A stretch of 21,080 nt of DNA from Geminicoccaceae bacterium (GCA_030824835.1 JAPJRA010000010.1:1-21080); one strand, 5' to 3'; shown: positions 7,693 to 15,836, numbered from the stretch's first letter. Notes: generated from the letters alone by a model not told the origin. Made by a program: numbers and translations.

Positions 7693-10100
7693 GGTCCGCC
7701 GATGTGGCTCGCGGTGCCAGCGTCGGCATTGATTGCCTCGCGCCGCGCCTGCTCAACGATCCATGGTGGCGGATTGCCTCCAGGACTGCCGGCATACTGG
7801 ACCTTCTGCTGCGGCACTGGAAGCTCGATCCCGAGTTCGTCAAAGCGCCGCTTTATCCGCCGGTTAAATTCACGACCGACCTTCCATTGCTCGCCTGCCC
7901 GCACCTTCGTCCGCGATTTGATCAACACGCCGGAATCACGGAAGGCATCCACGCCGGCAATCTCCAGTGGCTCCAGTATAAGTCGCCGATAGGGCCACTC
8001 GCGGCGCAGCTGGCTATCGAGATCACGCAGTATATCGATCACTTGGTCGACATTCTCCTTGTACGCTACGCAAAGGTCGAACACATAGTACGAGAATTCT
8101 TTGGTCATGTTTGTGACCACGTCGATCGAACTATAAGGTATAGTGTGAACGTCGCCATTGTACGCTCGCAACGTGATCGTCCGCATCGAGATCGCTTCCA
8201 CCACACCAGCTTTTCCCGATAGATCGACGACGTCACCCACGCGCACCGTATCCCCAACCAAGATGAAAAGACCGGTGATCAGATCCTTGACCAGGGTTTG
8301 GGCACCAAAGCCGATCGCGAGTCCGACAACGCCGGCGCCAGCAAGCAATGCGTTCGCATTCACACCGAGCTCTGACATGGCTTCGACGATCCCGACAGCA
8401 ATCAGCATCGTCAGCGCGAGGTTCCGCGCCATGCTGATAAGCGTGCGGGTACGGCTGGAGTGGACAAGATTGCCGGCGCTGTCTTTGGCGGAGATATAGC
8501 TTGCGGCACCACGCTGGATAAGCTCGGCGATGCATAGCACAACAGCGCCGATGATCAGGATCCGCATGGCGGTCATGACGGAGGTTCGGCCCGTATCGCG
8601 CTCGAGCCAGCCAGCGACGTCGATGCCCCAGGCTTGGAGAATGACGAGTAACCCCGCCCCAGCGACAGCGAGCCGCGCCGCAGTGATGACGCCCACCTGC
8701 AACGGCGAAAGCTCCTCGACCGGGACCTCCGTCCCCTCCTCGCCTTGATCTGCATCTGCATCGGGCTGGCGCCTGGTGAACCAGTCGAGCCACACGTTGA
8801 TCGCCCGGACCACGATCAGCACCACCACCGAAATGAGCATGCCTCGCGTCAGGAGGGCAGCGGCGCCAGTCACACCCACCGCCCACGCGAAGTAGACCAA
8901 GGCCACCCACACGGCAGCCACATGATGGCCGCTCGCGGCAATAGCACGCCACGGCAGATAGCGGGCAATACCTTTGGCAGGCCTCGGCGTCGCGCTGAAC
9001 TGATCGATGGCTACTCCCAGATAAGCTCGCAGTCGGTAGATGGCTCGGATGGTCAGGCCCGCTACGATGAAAAACAGCGAGTGCTGCAGGAAGCCAAAAA
9101 CCGTCCAAGGTAGCCCCAACCGTCGCGCTGCTTCGAGCCCGAAATAGCCGTAGAGCCCCAGCCCCATCAGCAATGCCACCCAACGCGCGGTTTCCAGTGC
9201 CGCAGCGTCATCCATGCCGATCAGGCGACGCCTGCTGTTCTCCGGAGCGACATATGCCTTGCTGAGTGCGGTTACGCTCCGCACCGCTGCGATCGCGATG
9301 AGAAGCTCGCCGGCCACACGCTGGGCGAGGAAAGATACCCCCAGGTGGTTGAGGACAAAGTAGGTGACGGCCAGGAACGTCCCTAGGGCGGCGAGATCCA
9401 CCACTAGATATGCCAGAGAGGCCTTGATGCGCTTGCCGGTCCTGGCGGCCAGCGGCAGTGCCGTTCGGCGTTGCCGCCAACCGCTCAACAGGTAGCGCAC
9501 CAGTATGCTGGCGAGAAAACCTATGCCCACAGAGAGACCGACCTGCTGACCGATCGATACCCACATGGCACGACTTATCGGCTCGGTTAGCTGCAGCCAT
9601 ATCCAATCGATCAAGATCGGAACTTGTCGCATGGAAGCGACAAGCCCGCTGAACGACTGGCCTAGCGTCTCGATCCGTCGACCGATCGCCTCGTTGACCA
9701 TATCCAATGCACGACCAAAAACCTCGCCTTCGTCTGCAGACGGTACGGCCACGCTGAGTGCCCGCAGCTTCGCGATGAGCTCGCTCCGCCCGGCATCGTC
9801 TTCTAGGGTCTTGATAAGAGCCTGTATCTCAGCCTCGCTGGGTCCCGGAGCCGGCTTCGCTGCAGTGCCGGCAATCCCCGGCAGCTCGATCTTTGGAGGT
9901 GGAGGCGTAGCGGGTTCGACATCAGCGGCAGCTGTCGGCGCCTTTACCGTAGGAGCTGTTGACGATTCCGTGCCCGCCGGCGTGGTCTCCGTCGCTGCTG
10001 GCTCCTGTGCGTCGGCTGCTCCGACGATCAGATGTAGGGCCAACATCCCGCTCAGCACGTGTCCCAGCGACCGTGACAGCTTCGGCGGCCCCCTGCCCAA
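7689..10100 (-). CDS. large MscS-family mechanosensitive ion channel (YbiO-like)
   Basis: Inner-membrane mechanosensitive channel, ~803 aa with the start chosen here. A signal-like hydrophobic segment ending VGAADA|QEP is followed by a Pro/Ala/Thr-rich periplasmic linker (about 33-90), a soluble region, then many membrane segments (about 180-440 and 465-575). The pore helix is the classic MscS TM3, GAGVVGLAIGFGAQ, at 588-601, followed by LVGDTVRVGDVVDL and the beta domain (IPYSSIDVVTN, about 654-664) and the C-terminal cytoplasmic vestibule. Length and layout match the multi-TM MscS class such as YbiO rather than the 286-aa MscS. The frame stays open far upstream into galE, so the start must be chosen. 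TTG 10100 gives a basic signal-peptide N-region; GTG 10058 and ATG 10046 are alternatives with too short or uncharged N-regions. No start has a strong ribosome site. It lies 76 nt after galE and overlaps tamA by 4 nt. Confidence 0.88.
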   Translation of the reverse strand: MGRGPPKLSRSLGHVLSGMLALHLIVGAADAQEPAATETTPAGTESSTAPTVKAPTAAADVEPATPPPPKIELPGIAGTAAKPAPGPSEAEIQALIKTLEDDAGRSELIAKLRALSVAVPSADEGEVFGRALDMVNEAIGRRIETLGQSFSGLVASMRQVPILIDWIWLQLTEPISRAMWVSIGQQVGLSVGIGFLASILVRYLLSGWRQRRTALPLAARTGKRIKASLAYLVVDLAALGTFLAVTYFVLNHLGVSFLAQRVAGELLIAIAAVRSVTALSKAYVAPENSRRRLIGMDDAAALETARWVALLMGLGLYGYFGLEAARRLGLPWTVFGFLQHSLFFIVAGLTIRAIYRLRAYLGVAIDQFSATPRPAKGIARYLPWRAIAASGHHVAAVWVALVYFAWAVGVTGAAALLTRGMLISVVVLIVVRAINVWLDWFTRRQPDADADQGEEGTEVPVEELSPLQVGVITAARLAVAGAGLLVILQAWGIDVAGWLERDTGRTSVMTAMRILIIGAVVLCIAELIQRGAASYISAKDSAGNLVHSSRTRTLISMARNLALTMLIAVGIVEAMSELGVNANALLAGAGVVGLAIGFGAQTLVKDLITGLFILVGDTVRVGDVVDLSGKAGVVEAISMRTITLRAYNGDVHTIPYSSIDVVTNMTKEFSYYVFDLCVAYKENVDQVIDILRDLDSQLRREWPYRRLILEPLEIAGVDAFRDSGVLIKSRTKVRAGEQWKVGREFNRRIKRRFDELGIELPVPQQKVQYAGSPGGNPPPWIVEQARREAINADAGTASHIGGP

Positions 10101-10176
10101 ATCAAGCTGACAGCATGGCCGCCGGGTGTAGGGCAGATCCGCGGATGCCACAATGGAAGGCCCCGTTACCCGACAT

Positions 10177-11202
10177 CTATGCCGGCTCGAGTTCGCCACG
10201 CATGTTCTGCAAGCGCTGCTCCCAGCGCCACGCTGTGCCGACAATATACTCCAGATCGTCGTGACGGGGTGCCCAGCCGAGCAGCGCCTTGATGTACCGG
10301 CTATCCGCCACAAGCTCGGCCGGATCGCCTTCGCGGCGAGCACCCTCGTTGATCGGGAATGTGACTCCAGTGACTCGGCGGGCAGTGTCCAGCACCTGGC
10401 GGACGCTAAAGCCATGACCGTAGCCGCAATTGGCCACGAGCGATGCACCCCCATCGGCCAGATGGGCCAGGGCCAGCAGATGGGCACGAGCCAGGTCATC
10501 GACATGGACATAGTCGCGGATGCAGGTGCCATCGGGCGTCGGATAGTCCGTGCCGTTGATGAACATGCCCGGCCGCAATCCCAGGGCCGTCTCGCAGGCA
10601 ACCTTGATCAGATGCGCATTGTCGGGCGTTGCCTCGCCAATGCGAGCATCGGCGTGGGCTCCGGCGACGTTAAAATAGCGGAGGATAGCGTAACGCAGGC
10701 CCGTGGCCGCCGCGATATCCACGAGCACACGCTCAGTCATCATCTTCGAGGCGCCGTAAGGGTTGATGGGAGCCAGCGGTTGGCTCTCGCCGATCAACGG
10801 AATACCCGGCTGTCCGTAAACGGCGGCGGTTGATGAGAAAACAACATTGCCCACCCCGTGGCGCGCGCACAGATCGAACAGCCCGATCGCGCTGGCCGTA
10901 TTGTTGGCATAGTATCTGGCCGGCTCGCTCACCGATTCGCCAACCCAGATATGCGCCGCACAATGCACCACAGCGGCAAAGCGCCGTTGCTGGAGCAATT
11001 CTTCGAGCCTTGCCCGATCGGCAAGGTCGCCGTTCACCAGCTCAGCCTCCTGCGCAGCCCAGCGGTGACCGGAATAAAGGTTGTCGTAGACGACAGGTCG
11101 ATGGCCGGCATTGAGCAGATGGCGGACGACAAAGCTGCCTATATACCCGGCCCCACCGGTAACCAGCACGTCCAAACCAGTACGTTCGTGCGACATCGCC
11201 AT
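10177..11202 (-). CDS. galE: UDP-glucose 4-epimerase GalE
   Basis: Extended short-chain dehydrogenase of 341 aa that interconverts UDP-glucose and UDP-galactose in the cytosol, supplying galactose for exopolysaccharide or LPS. Seen: the Rossmann motif TGGAGYIG (15-22), the NGDLAD adenine-loop block (58-63), the catalytic triad S124 (in FSSTAAVYG), Y149 and K153 (YGASK), the YFNVAGA block, and the CIRDYVHVDDLARAH and GYGHGFSV substrate blocks. The residue numbers match those I recall for the E. coli GalE active site even though the N-terminus is longer here. ATG 11202 has GGGGA about 10 nt upstream; an alternative ATG is at 11196. It lies 72 nt after the phosphoesterase and 76 nt before mscS on the same strand. 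Across the divergent region are polysaccharide-export genes, which supports a role in surface polysaccharide precursor supply. Confidence 0.9.
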   Translation of the reverse strand: MAMSHERTGLDVLVTGGAGYIGSFVVRHLLNAGHRPVVYDNLYSGHRWAAQEAELVNGDLADRARLEELLQQRRFAAVVHCAAHIWVGESVSEPARYYANNTASAIGLFDLCARHGVGNVVFSSTAAVYGQPGIPLIGESQPLAPINPYGASKMMTERVLVDIAAATGLRYAILRYFNVAGAHADARIGEATPDNAHLIKVACETALGLRPGMFINGTDYPTPDGTCIRDYVHVDDLARAHLLALAHLADGGASLVANCGYGHGFSVRQVLDTARRVTGVTFPINEGARREGDPAELVADSRYIKALLGWAPRHDDLEYIVGTAWRWEQRLQNMRGELEPA

Positions 11203-11274
11203 CAGACCGAATTCCCCAGGAGGCGTTTCACAGATCCGTCGCGGAGCCTAGCCGCATCAACGGCGGCCTGTCAG

Positions 11275-12078
11275 CTAGCGTCCGGTGCTCAGGAACCGGA
11301 AGCTGCTCCCCTCGAGGACGAGACAGGTCAGCCGGCCGGTCCAGCAGGCACCTGTGTCGATGCCGATGCGGTTGTTGCGGATGACGGGCGCTTCATCGAC
11401 CGTATGGCCATGGACGATGATCTTGCCGCAATCGCCATCCCAGCTCAGGAACGGCTCACGGATCCAGAGCAGGTCGCCTTCGATCTGGCGCTCGAGCGGG
11501 ACCTCCGGCCGGATGCCTGCATGGCAGAAGAAATAATCTCCCATGCAAAAGGCGAGCTCGAGCCGGTCCAGAAACGCCGCATGTTCGGCAGGAAAACGTC
11601 GCTGCAACTGGATTCGCGCCTCGTCGAAGCGCTCGGGCTCGGGCTGGCGCAGGTCCAGCTTGACACCATAGCTCAAGAGGGTGGCGTCACCACCGAAACG
11701 GATCCAGCTCGCGGCCTGGTCGCCATAAGTATCGCCGCCAGCCGCAAATTCGCGCAACCAGAGATCATGGTTACCCAAAAGCAGGACCTGGGATGTCCCC
11801 ATACCTGTTTGCTTCGCCAAGTGATCGAGCACCTTGCGGCTCTCGAACCCGCGATCGACGAAGTCGCCAAGATGGATGACAATGCTGTCTAGCCCTCGCC
11901 CGCTCTCACGCAGATCCGCCCGGATCTTCTCTTCAATGGCCAGCAGGAGATCGAGCCGGCCGTGCACGTCGCCTATGGCGTAGGCGCGCACGCCCCGCGG
12001 AAGGGTCGGTGGACGACCGCGCACCATCGGTCCGACGGCCTGCTCGGGCTTGGCCCGCCGAAAGAGCCGCTTCAGCAT
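11275..12078 (-). CDS. PP2A-like metallophosphoesterase / serine-threonine protein phosphatase
   Basis: Cytosolic calcineurin-like phosphoesterase of 267 aa with the full PPP-type metal-binding set: GDVHGR (36-41), GDFVDRG (71-77), GNHD (102-105), CHAGIRP (185-191) and VHGHT (222-226). These ligands hold two metals that activate water for phosphate-ester hydrolysis. Members of this bacterial clade (PrpA/PphA and ApaH-like) hydrolyse phosphoproteins or dinucleoside tetraphosphates, and sequence alone does not separate the two. The start is well supported by GGAGG at 12084-12088 on the minus strand, 5 nt before the ATG. It is probably cotranscribed with galE (72 nt gap), and its promoter should lie in the 358-nt divergent region shared with the outer-membrane barrel gene. 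Confidence 0.87.
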   Translation of the reverse strand: MLKRLFRRAKPEQAVGPMVRGRPPTLPRGVRAYAIGDVHGRLDLLLAIEEKIRADLRESGRGLDSIVIHLGDFVDRGFESRKVLDHLAKQTGMGTSQVLLLGNHDLWLREFAAGGDTYGDQAASWIRFGGDATLLSYGVKLDLRQPEPERFDEARIQLQRRFPAEHAAFLDRLELAFCMGDYFFCHAGIRPEVPLERQIEGDLLWIREPFLSWDGDCGKIIVHGHTVDEAPVIRNNRIGIDTGACWTGRLTCLVLEGSSFRFLSTGR

Positions 12079-12213
12079 CGGCGCCTCCGCGCGAACTCAC
12101 GTGGGCCCGCTCGTTCATCAGCCATGGTCAGCGGGCGTTCCTCAATGTTGCAACCGGGCGACATATGGCGCGGAAGTTCCCGCTGCGCCAGTCTCAGCGC
12201 GCCATGTTACCCC

Positions 12214-12231
12214 GCCAGTGTTGTCACTGGC
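12214..12231. promoter_or_regulatory. perfect palindrome GCCAGTG-N4-CACTGGC, candidate operator
   Basis: Two perfect 7-bp arms separated by TTGT, located 206 nt upstream of the barrel-protein ATG and 136 nt upstream of the phosphoesterase ATG. The size and dyad symmetry fit a dimeric transcription factor site, or a small hairpin if transcribed. There is no T-run on either side, so a terminator is unlikely. The binding protein is unknown. Confidence 0.4.
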
Positions 12232-12427
12232 CGCCGCTCTCAACTATCAGAAGATCGCTGCGGTGAGGGATTGCCAGCATCGCCATATAGGCGAATGGAC
12301 TCCGATGCTGTATCTATCTAAGCGCGCACTGGACAATAGTACCGCGGCGAGGCGCGAGGCTGGTGGGCATGGTTTTCGGATTGGATCCGTCCGCGTGATG
12401 CCTAGAGCCCTTCTCGCGGATCGTATC

Positions 12428-12432
12428 GGAGG
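12428..12432 (+). promoter_or_regulatory. ribosome binding site fixing the barrel-protein start
   Basis: GGAGG lies 4 nt before ATG 12437. This site, plus the signal peptide beginning exactly there, decides the start against the much longer open frame that begins at 12050. Confidence 0.75.
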
Positions 12433-12436
12433 TAGT

Positions 12437-13720
12437 ATGAACCTGACTCGCCACAGGATTTCCGCCATATTGGCGCTGTCGACGGCGCTGTGTGCGCCAA
12501 GCGTGGTTTCGGCGCAACAGCCGAACGACGACAATCCCGACCCGAATATCACGGTTCAGGATCGGCCCCGGCCCGATTATGATCCGTTAGGTATACGGGC
12601 GGGCAGCTTCCTGATCTTCCCGTCGGTGTCCTTAAGCGGCACGTACAACGACAACGTTTTCGCGACGAAGAACGACACCGATTCGGACTTCGGCGCCATT
12701 CTGTCGCCACAAGTGAACGTCAACTCGAATTGGAGCCGGCACGCCTTGAACTTCGCCGCCGGCGCCACCGGCGCCGCCTGGGCGGACTACGATCAGAACA
12801 ACTATCTTGACGCCTTTGCTTCGACCACGGGCCGGCTCGACATTCAGCGCTCGGACATCGTATCGGGTACGCTCAAGTTCTCGCGGTTGCATGACGGTCG
12901 CGACAATCCTGACAGTAACCAGGGAAACGCGAACACCGACAACGAGGGTAACCTAGTCCGCTATTATGAAGGCCTAGCGGACACGCAATACCGGCATAAT
13001 TTCAACCGGATCTATACCGTGGTAGGCGGCGGTGTCGAGCGCTTGAAATTTATCAACAACGGGCAGAATTCGGACGAGAGCCGCCGTGACCGCACGGAGT
13101 ATGGAGCGCGTACGCGGATCGGCTATCAGATATCTCCACGCCTCGGCACCTTCGTGCAGGGCAACTACAGCTATCGCGACTACGACACGAACGATGAGGG
13201 TCAGGACCGAACGAGCTGGGGTTATCGCGCTTCCGTGGGCACGACTGTCGACATCACCGGCTTGGTCTTCGGTGAAATGTCGATCGGCTACTCGGAACGG
13301 AACTACGACAGCAGCCAGTTCAAGGACAGCAGCGGCGTTGGCGCCGATGGCAGCTTGACCTGGAACGTGACCCCGCTGACCTCGATCATCCTCAACGCTA
13401 GCAGCGGTATTCTCGAGACCACCGTTGAGGTTGACGGCGAACCTGCCAGCGGCAACCTGCAAAACACGGTCGGAATTGACGTGACCCACGAGCTGTTGCG
13501 GAACGTGCTGCTCAACGCCAATGCCGGATATATACGAGCCGACTATGAGGGCGTTTCACGAACCGACAATATCTTCAATGCCGGCCTCGGGGTCAGCTAT
13601 CTGGTGAATCGCAACCTTTCCTTGAACGCCACCTACGAGTTCACCACGCGCAACTCGGACGCTGGCGGTGACGAGTACACCGCAAACGTCGCGCTGGTCG
13701 GATTCACGGTCAAGTACTGA
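12437..13720 (+). CDS. outer-membrane beta-barrel protein (BBP2_2-like), likely exopolysaccharide porin
   Basis: 427-aa exported outer-membrane protein. A signal peptide covers residues 1-26 (basic MNLTRHR, hydrophobic core, cleavage after SVVSA). The mature part is made of alternating short amphipathic beta-strands rich in Asn, Asp, Tyr and Gly: YNDNVFATKNDTDSDFGA near 68-85, repeated RR/ERNYDSSQF-type strands, and a final strand ending VGFTVKY with a C-terminal aromatic residue as in barrel proteins. The pattern resembles the putative beta-barrel porin 2 family often encoded beside polysaccharide export genes. A short OPX lipoprotein follows on the same strand, 141 nt downstream, so the pair probably forms the outer-membrane exit for a polysaccharide. 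That role is inferred from context; specific substrate unknown. Confidence 0.82.
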   Translation: MNLTRHRISAILALSTALCAPSVVSAQQPNDDNPDPNITVQDRPRPDYDPLGIRAGSFLIFPSVSLSGTYNDNVFATKNDTDSDFGAILSPQVNVNSNWSRHALNFAAGATGAAWADYDQNNYLDAFASTTGRLDIQRSDIVSGTLKFSRLHDGRDNPDSNQGNANTDNEGNLVRYYEGLADTQYRHNFNRIYTVVGGGVERLKFINNGQNSDESRRDRTEYGARTRIGYQISPRLGTFVQGNYSYRDYDTNDEGQDRTSWGYRASVGTTVDITGLVFGEMSIGYSERNYDSSQFKDSSGVGADGSLTWNVTPLTSIILNASSGILETTVEVDGEPASGNLQNTVGIDVTHELLRNVLLNANAGYIRADYEGVSRTDNIFNAGLGVSYLVNRNLSLNATYEFTTRNSDAGGDEYTANVALVGFTVKY

Positions 13721-13730
13721 CGGCGGATAG

Positions 13731-13754
13731 GGGGCGATACCCGGGTGTCGTCCC
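13731..13754 (+). terminator. 10-bp stem-loop after the barrel gene (attenuator or processing hairpin rather than classical terminator)
   Basis: GGGGCGATAC at 13731-13740 pairs with GTGTCGTCCC at 13745-13754 around a CCGG loop. As RNA this is a continuous 10-bp stem with two G-U pairs. It starts 11 nt after the barrel stop codon. No T-tract follows, so full rho-independent termination is doubtful. Partial termination or 3'-end stabilisation of the upstream message would fit the 141-nt gap before the OPX gene. Confidence 0.4.
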
Positions 13755-13861
13755 GACGCCTTGCCCCGCACCGGCGATCTCACTACTAGAAGGACCCATC
13801 CGGCGTGACCCACGCGGACCTGCGGCTGCTCTCGGCGCAGCGGAATCGGCGGAGATCTTAG

Positions 13862-14461
13862 ATGTTTTGGGAGAAAATCAGGGTTCGGATGGCGTGGCTT
13901 TGTCTATTGCCGGCCCTCGTCGGGTGTGCCGGTGGACCGTCCGGTACGCCTACCCCGGTGCCAACGCCACCGGTTGCGGATGCGGTCACGCCGGACCTGG
14001 TGGCGGCGACGTACAAGCTGGGTTCGGGCGACCGAATCAAGATCGCCGTGTTCCGCCACGAAGACCTGTCGGGTGAGTTCTCGCTCGACGGTGCCGGCAA
14101 TTTTGCGATGCCGCTGATCGGCGGCATCCACGCGGCCGGTCTGACGACCGGCGAGCTCGAGACCATGCTCCAGGACAAGCTGAAGGACGGCTATCTGGTC
14201 GATCCGCAGGTGAGCATCGAAGTGCTCAACTACCGGCCGTTCTACATCCTGGGCGAGGTAGCGCGGCCCGGATCCTATCCTTATGTCAATGGGATGAGTG
14301 TGCTCAACGCCGTGGCATTGGCCGGCGGTTTCACCTACCGTGCCAAGCAGAATAACTTCCTTCTCCAGCGCGGCGGTAGCAACACTCCTGCGGGCGATGT
14401 TGGTGGCGATGCTGCTCTGCTTCCCGGTGACGTGATCACCGTGCAGGAACGGTTCTTCTAG
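13862..14461 (+). CDS. polysaccharide biosynthesis/export (OPX, Wza-like) lipoprotein, short form
   Basis: Exported lipoprotein of 199 aa. The signal ends in the lipobox A18-L-V-G-C22. A Pro/Thr-rich linker follows, then the Poly_export domain (about 50-123; YKLGSGDRIKIAVFRHEDLSG, DGAGNFAMPLIGGIHAAGLT) and an SLBB domain (about 126-198; YILGEVARPGSYPYVNGMSV, LAGGFTYRAKQN). It lacks the second SLBB domain and the C-terminal outer-membrane helix of the ~380-aa Wza, so it probably cannot form its own outer-membrane pore. The barrel protein just upstream may provide it. GGAG at 13851-13854 sits 7 nt before the ATG. No Wzc-type co-polymerase, flippase or glycosyltransferase is present in the window, so the rest of the pathway must be elsewhere. 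Confidence 0.9.
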   Translation: MFWEKIRVRMAWLCLLPALVGCAGGPSGTPTPVPTPPVADAVTPDLVAATYKLGSGDRIKIAVFRHEDLSGEFSLDGAGNFAMPLIGGIHAAGLTTGELETMLQDKLKDGYLVDPQVSIEVLNYRPFYILGEVARPGSYPYVNGMSVLNAVALAGGFTYRAKQNNFLLQRGGSNTPAGDVGGDAALLPGDVITVQERFF

Positions 14462-14513
14462 GCAATTTGCCATTCCAATCCGCAAAATCGCGGCGGCCGA
14501 CTTGGCGAGAGAG

Positions 14514-15836
14514 ATGATGCAGGGCTGGCTGTGTGCCGCTCGGGTCTATCTTGAGCCTAGGGTCGTCGTGGTCCTGCTATTGGGCTTCGCCAGCGGCCTG
14601 CCACTTTTGCTGACGCTGTCGACGCTGAGTTTCTGGCTCGCGGAAGCCAAGATCGACAAGGCCGCAATCGGCCTATTTGCGCTTGTTGGACTGCCATATA
14701 CGTGGAAGTTCGCCTGGGCGCCCATCATCGACCAGGTGGCCTTGCCACCATTCACCACGCTCCTTGGGCGCCGGCGGGGATGGTTGCTCTTCGTCCAACT
14801 ACTACTCACGGTGGCGATCGTGGCCCTCGGCGCCTGCGACCCGGTGCAGAACCTGGGGCTGATGGCCGCAATAGCACTGGCTGTCGCGTTCTTGGCGGCA
14901 AGCCAGGACATCGTGATCGATGCCTACCGGGTCGAGCTGCTCGAGGAACGCCAGCAAGGCGCCGGTGCCGCAGCTGTGGTGATCGGTTATCGCGTCGCGA
15001 TGCTTGTCGCGGGGGCCGGCGCATTGGTTGTGGCCGATCTTGCCGGATGGTTCTGGGCCTATGCGGCCATGGCCGCGTGCTTGTCGGTCGGCATGGTCAC
15101 GGTTCTCCTGGCGCCGGAGCCCAAGAGCAGTTTGAGTAACCATCCTGACACTGCCGGACCCGCGGCGTGGTTCAAAGTCGCGGTGGTCGAGCCGTTCGCG
15201 GATTTTCTGCGTCGCGACGGCGTAGGCACGGCCCTGCTGATCCTTCTGTTCATCATGCTATACAAACTCGGGGACGCACTGCTCGGGACGATGACCAATC
15301 CGTTCTATGTCGAGCTTGGCTTCACCAAGCCCGAGGTAGCTACCATCGTCAAAGGCTATGGCCTGGTAGCCACACTGATCGGTGGATTTCTCGGCGGAGT
15401 CGTCGTCAATCGACGGGGCATCATCCCAGCTCTGTGGATCTGTGGGCTGATCCAGCTGGTATCCAACTTGGTCTTCGTCCTGCAGGCATGGGTCGGCCAC
15501 GATCTGGCCATGCTCGCGGTGACGATATCGGTCGAAAACCTCGCCGGCGGCATGGGAACTGCCGCGTTTGTGGCTTACCTGAGCTCTTTGTGCAATATCA
15601 GCTACACGGCCACTCAATACGCGCTGCTGTCCTCTTTCATGGCCCAAGCGCGCACCACGCTCAGCGCTAGCGCCGGTTTCTTGGCCGACAGCATGACTTG
15701 GGTCGAATTTTTCCTGCTGACGACCGTGGCAGCAATCCCGGGTCTGCTGATGCTGCTCTGGCTCCAGCGACGACTGCGTGGCATGCAGCATCAGGAACCG
15801 GTCATCCCGGCAACGGCACGAGCGGGGCGAGCATGA
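14514..15836 (+). CDS. ampG: AmpG-like muropeptide permease (MFS)
   Basis: Polytopic inner-membrane transporter of 440 aa, about 12 hydrophobic segments. AmpG imports anhydro-muropeptides (GlcNAc-anhMurNAc peptides) from the periplasm for cell-wall recycling, which in some species also signals to beta-lactamase control. AmpG-family blocks seen: LPYTWKFAWAPIID (60-73), ASQDIVIDAYRVELL (129-143), YKLGDALLGTMTNPFYVELGF (250-270, read in two parts) and ISVENLAGGMGTAAFVAYLS (338-357), followed by TATQYALLSS (365-374). ATG 14514 or 14517 is preferred because GAGAGAG lies just upstream; TTG 14502 would add four residues. It follows the OPX gene by 52 nt and overlaps the next gene by 4 nt (ATGA). Family assignment strong; true muropeptide specificity is inferred. 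Confidence 0.87.
   Translation: MMQGWLCAARVYLEPRVVVVLLLGFASGLPLLLTLSTLSFWLAEAKIDKAAIGLFALVGLPYTWKFAWAPIIDQVALPPFTTLLGRRRGWLLFVQLLLTVAIVALGACDPVQNLGLMAAIALAVAFLAASQDIVIDAYRVELLEERQQGAGAAAVVIGYRVAMLVAGAGALVVADLAGWFWAYAAMAACLSVGMVTVLLAPEPKSSLSNHPDTAGPAAWFKVAVVEPFADFLRRDGVGTALLILLFIMLYKLGDALLGTMTNPFYVELGFTKPEVATIVKGYGLVATLIGGFLGGVVVNRRGIIPALWICGLIQLVSNLVFVLQAWVGHDLAMLAVTISVENLAGGMGTAAFVAYLSSLCNISYTATQYALLSSFMAQARTTLSASAGFLADSMTWVEFFLLTTVAAIPGLLMLLWLQRRLRGMQHQEPVIPATARAGRA

Larger units (their letters stand above)
12079..12436. promoter_or_regulatory. divergent intergenic region between the phosphoesterase and the barrel protein
   Basis: 358 nt with no convincing gene. It must hold the promoters for the leftward phosphoesterase-galE group and the rightward barrel-OPX group. 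It contains a perfect palindrome (12214-12231), listed separately, and a weaker CGCC/GGCG element with an ATATA spacer at 12281-12293. The frame of the barrel gene stays open across the whole region, including an in-frame ATG at 12305. That part has no signal-peptide character, so I read it as non-coding. I cannot point to convincing -35/-10 boxes. Confidence 0.55.

Noticed and set aside
10137..10146. 10-bp palindrome ATCCGCGGAT upstream of mscS
   Set aside because: Short and GC-rich without a spacer; expected by chance in this composition, and nothing else ties it to regulation.
10101..10601. Open frame extending the MscS-type channel upstream through galE (970 aa in total)
   Set aside because: It overlaps galE on the same strand in another frame, has Cys/Trp/Arg-rich shadow composition, and would bury the signal peptide. 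The real start must lie after the galE stop.
12281..12293. CGCC-ATATA-GGCG dyad
   Set aside because: Only 4-bp arms; too weak to call.
12050..12436. N-terminal extension of the barrel protein
   Set aside because: It covers the divergent promoter region. The GGAGG site and a clean signal peptide begin at 12437.
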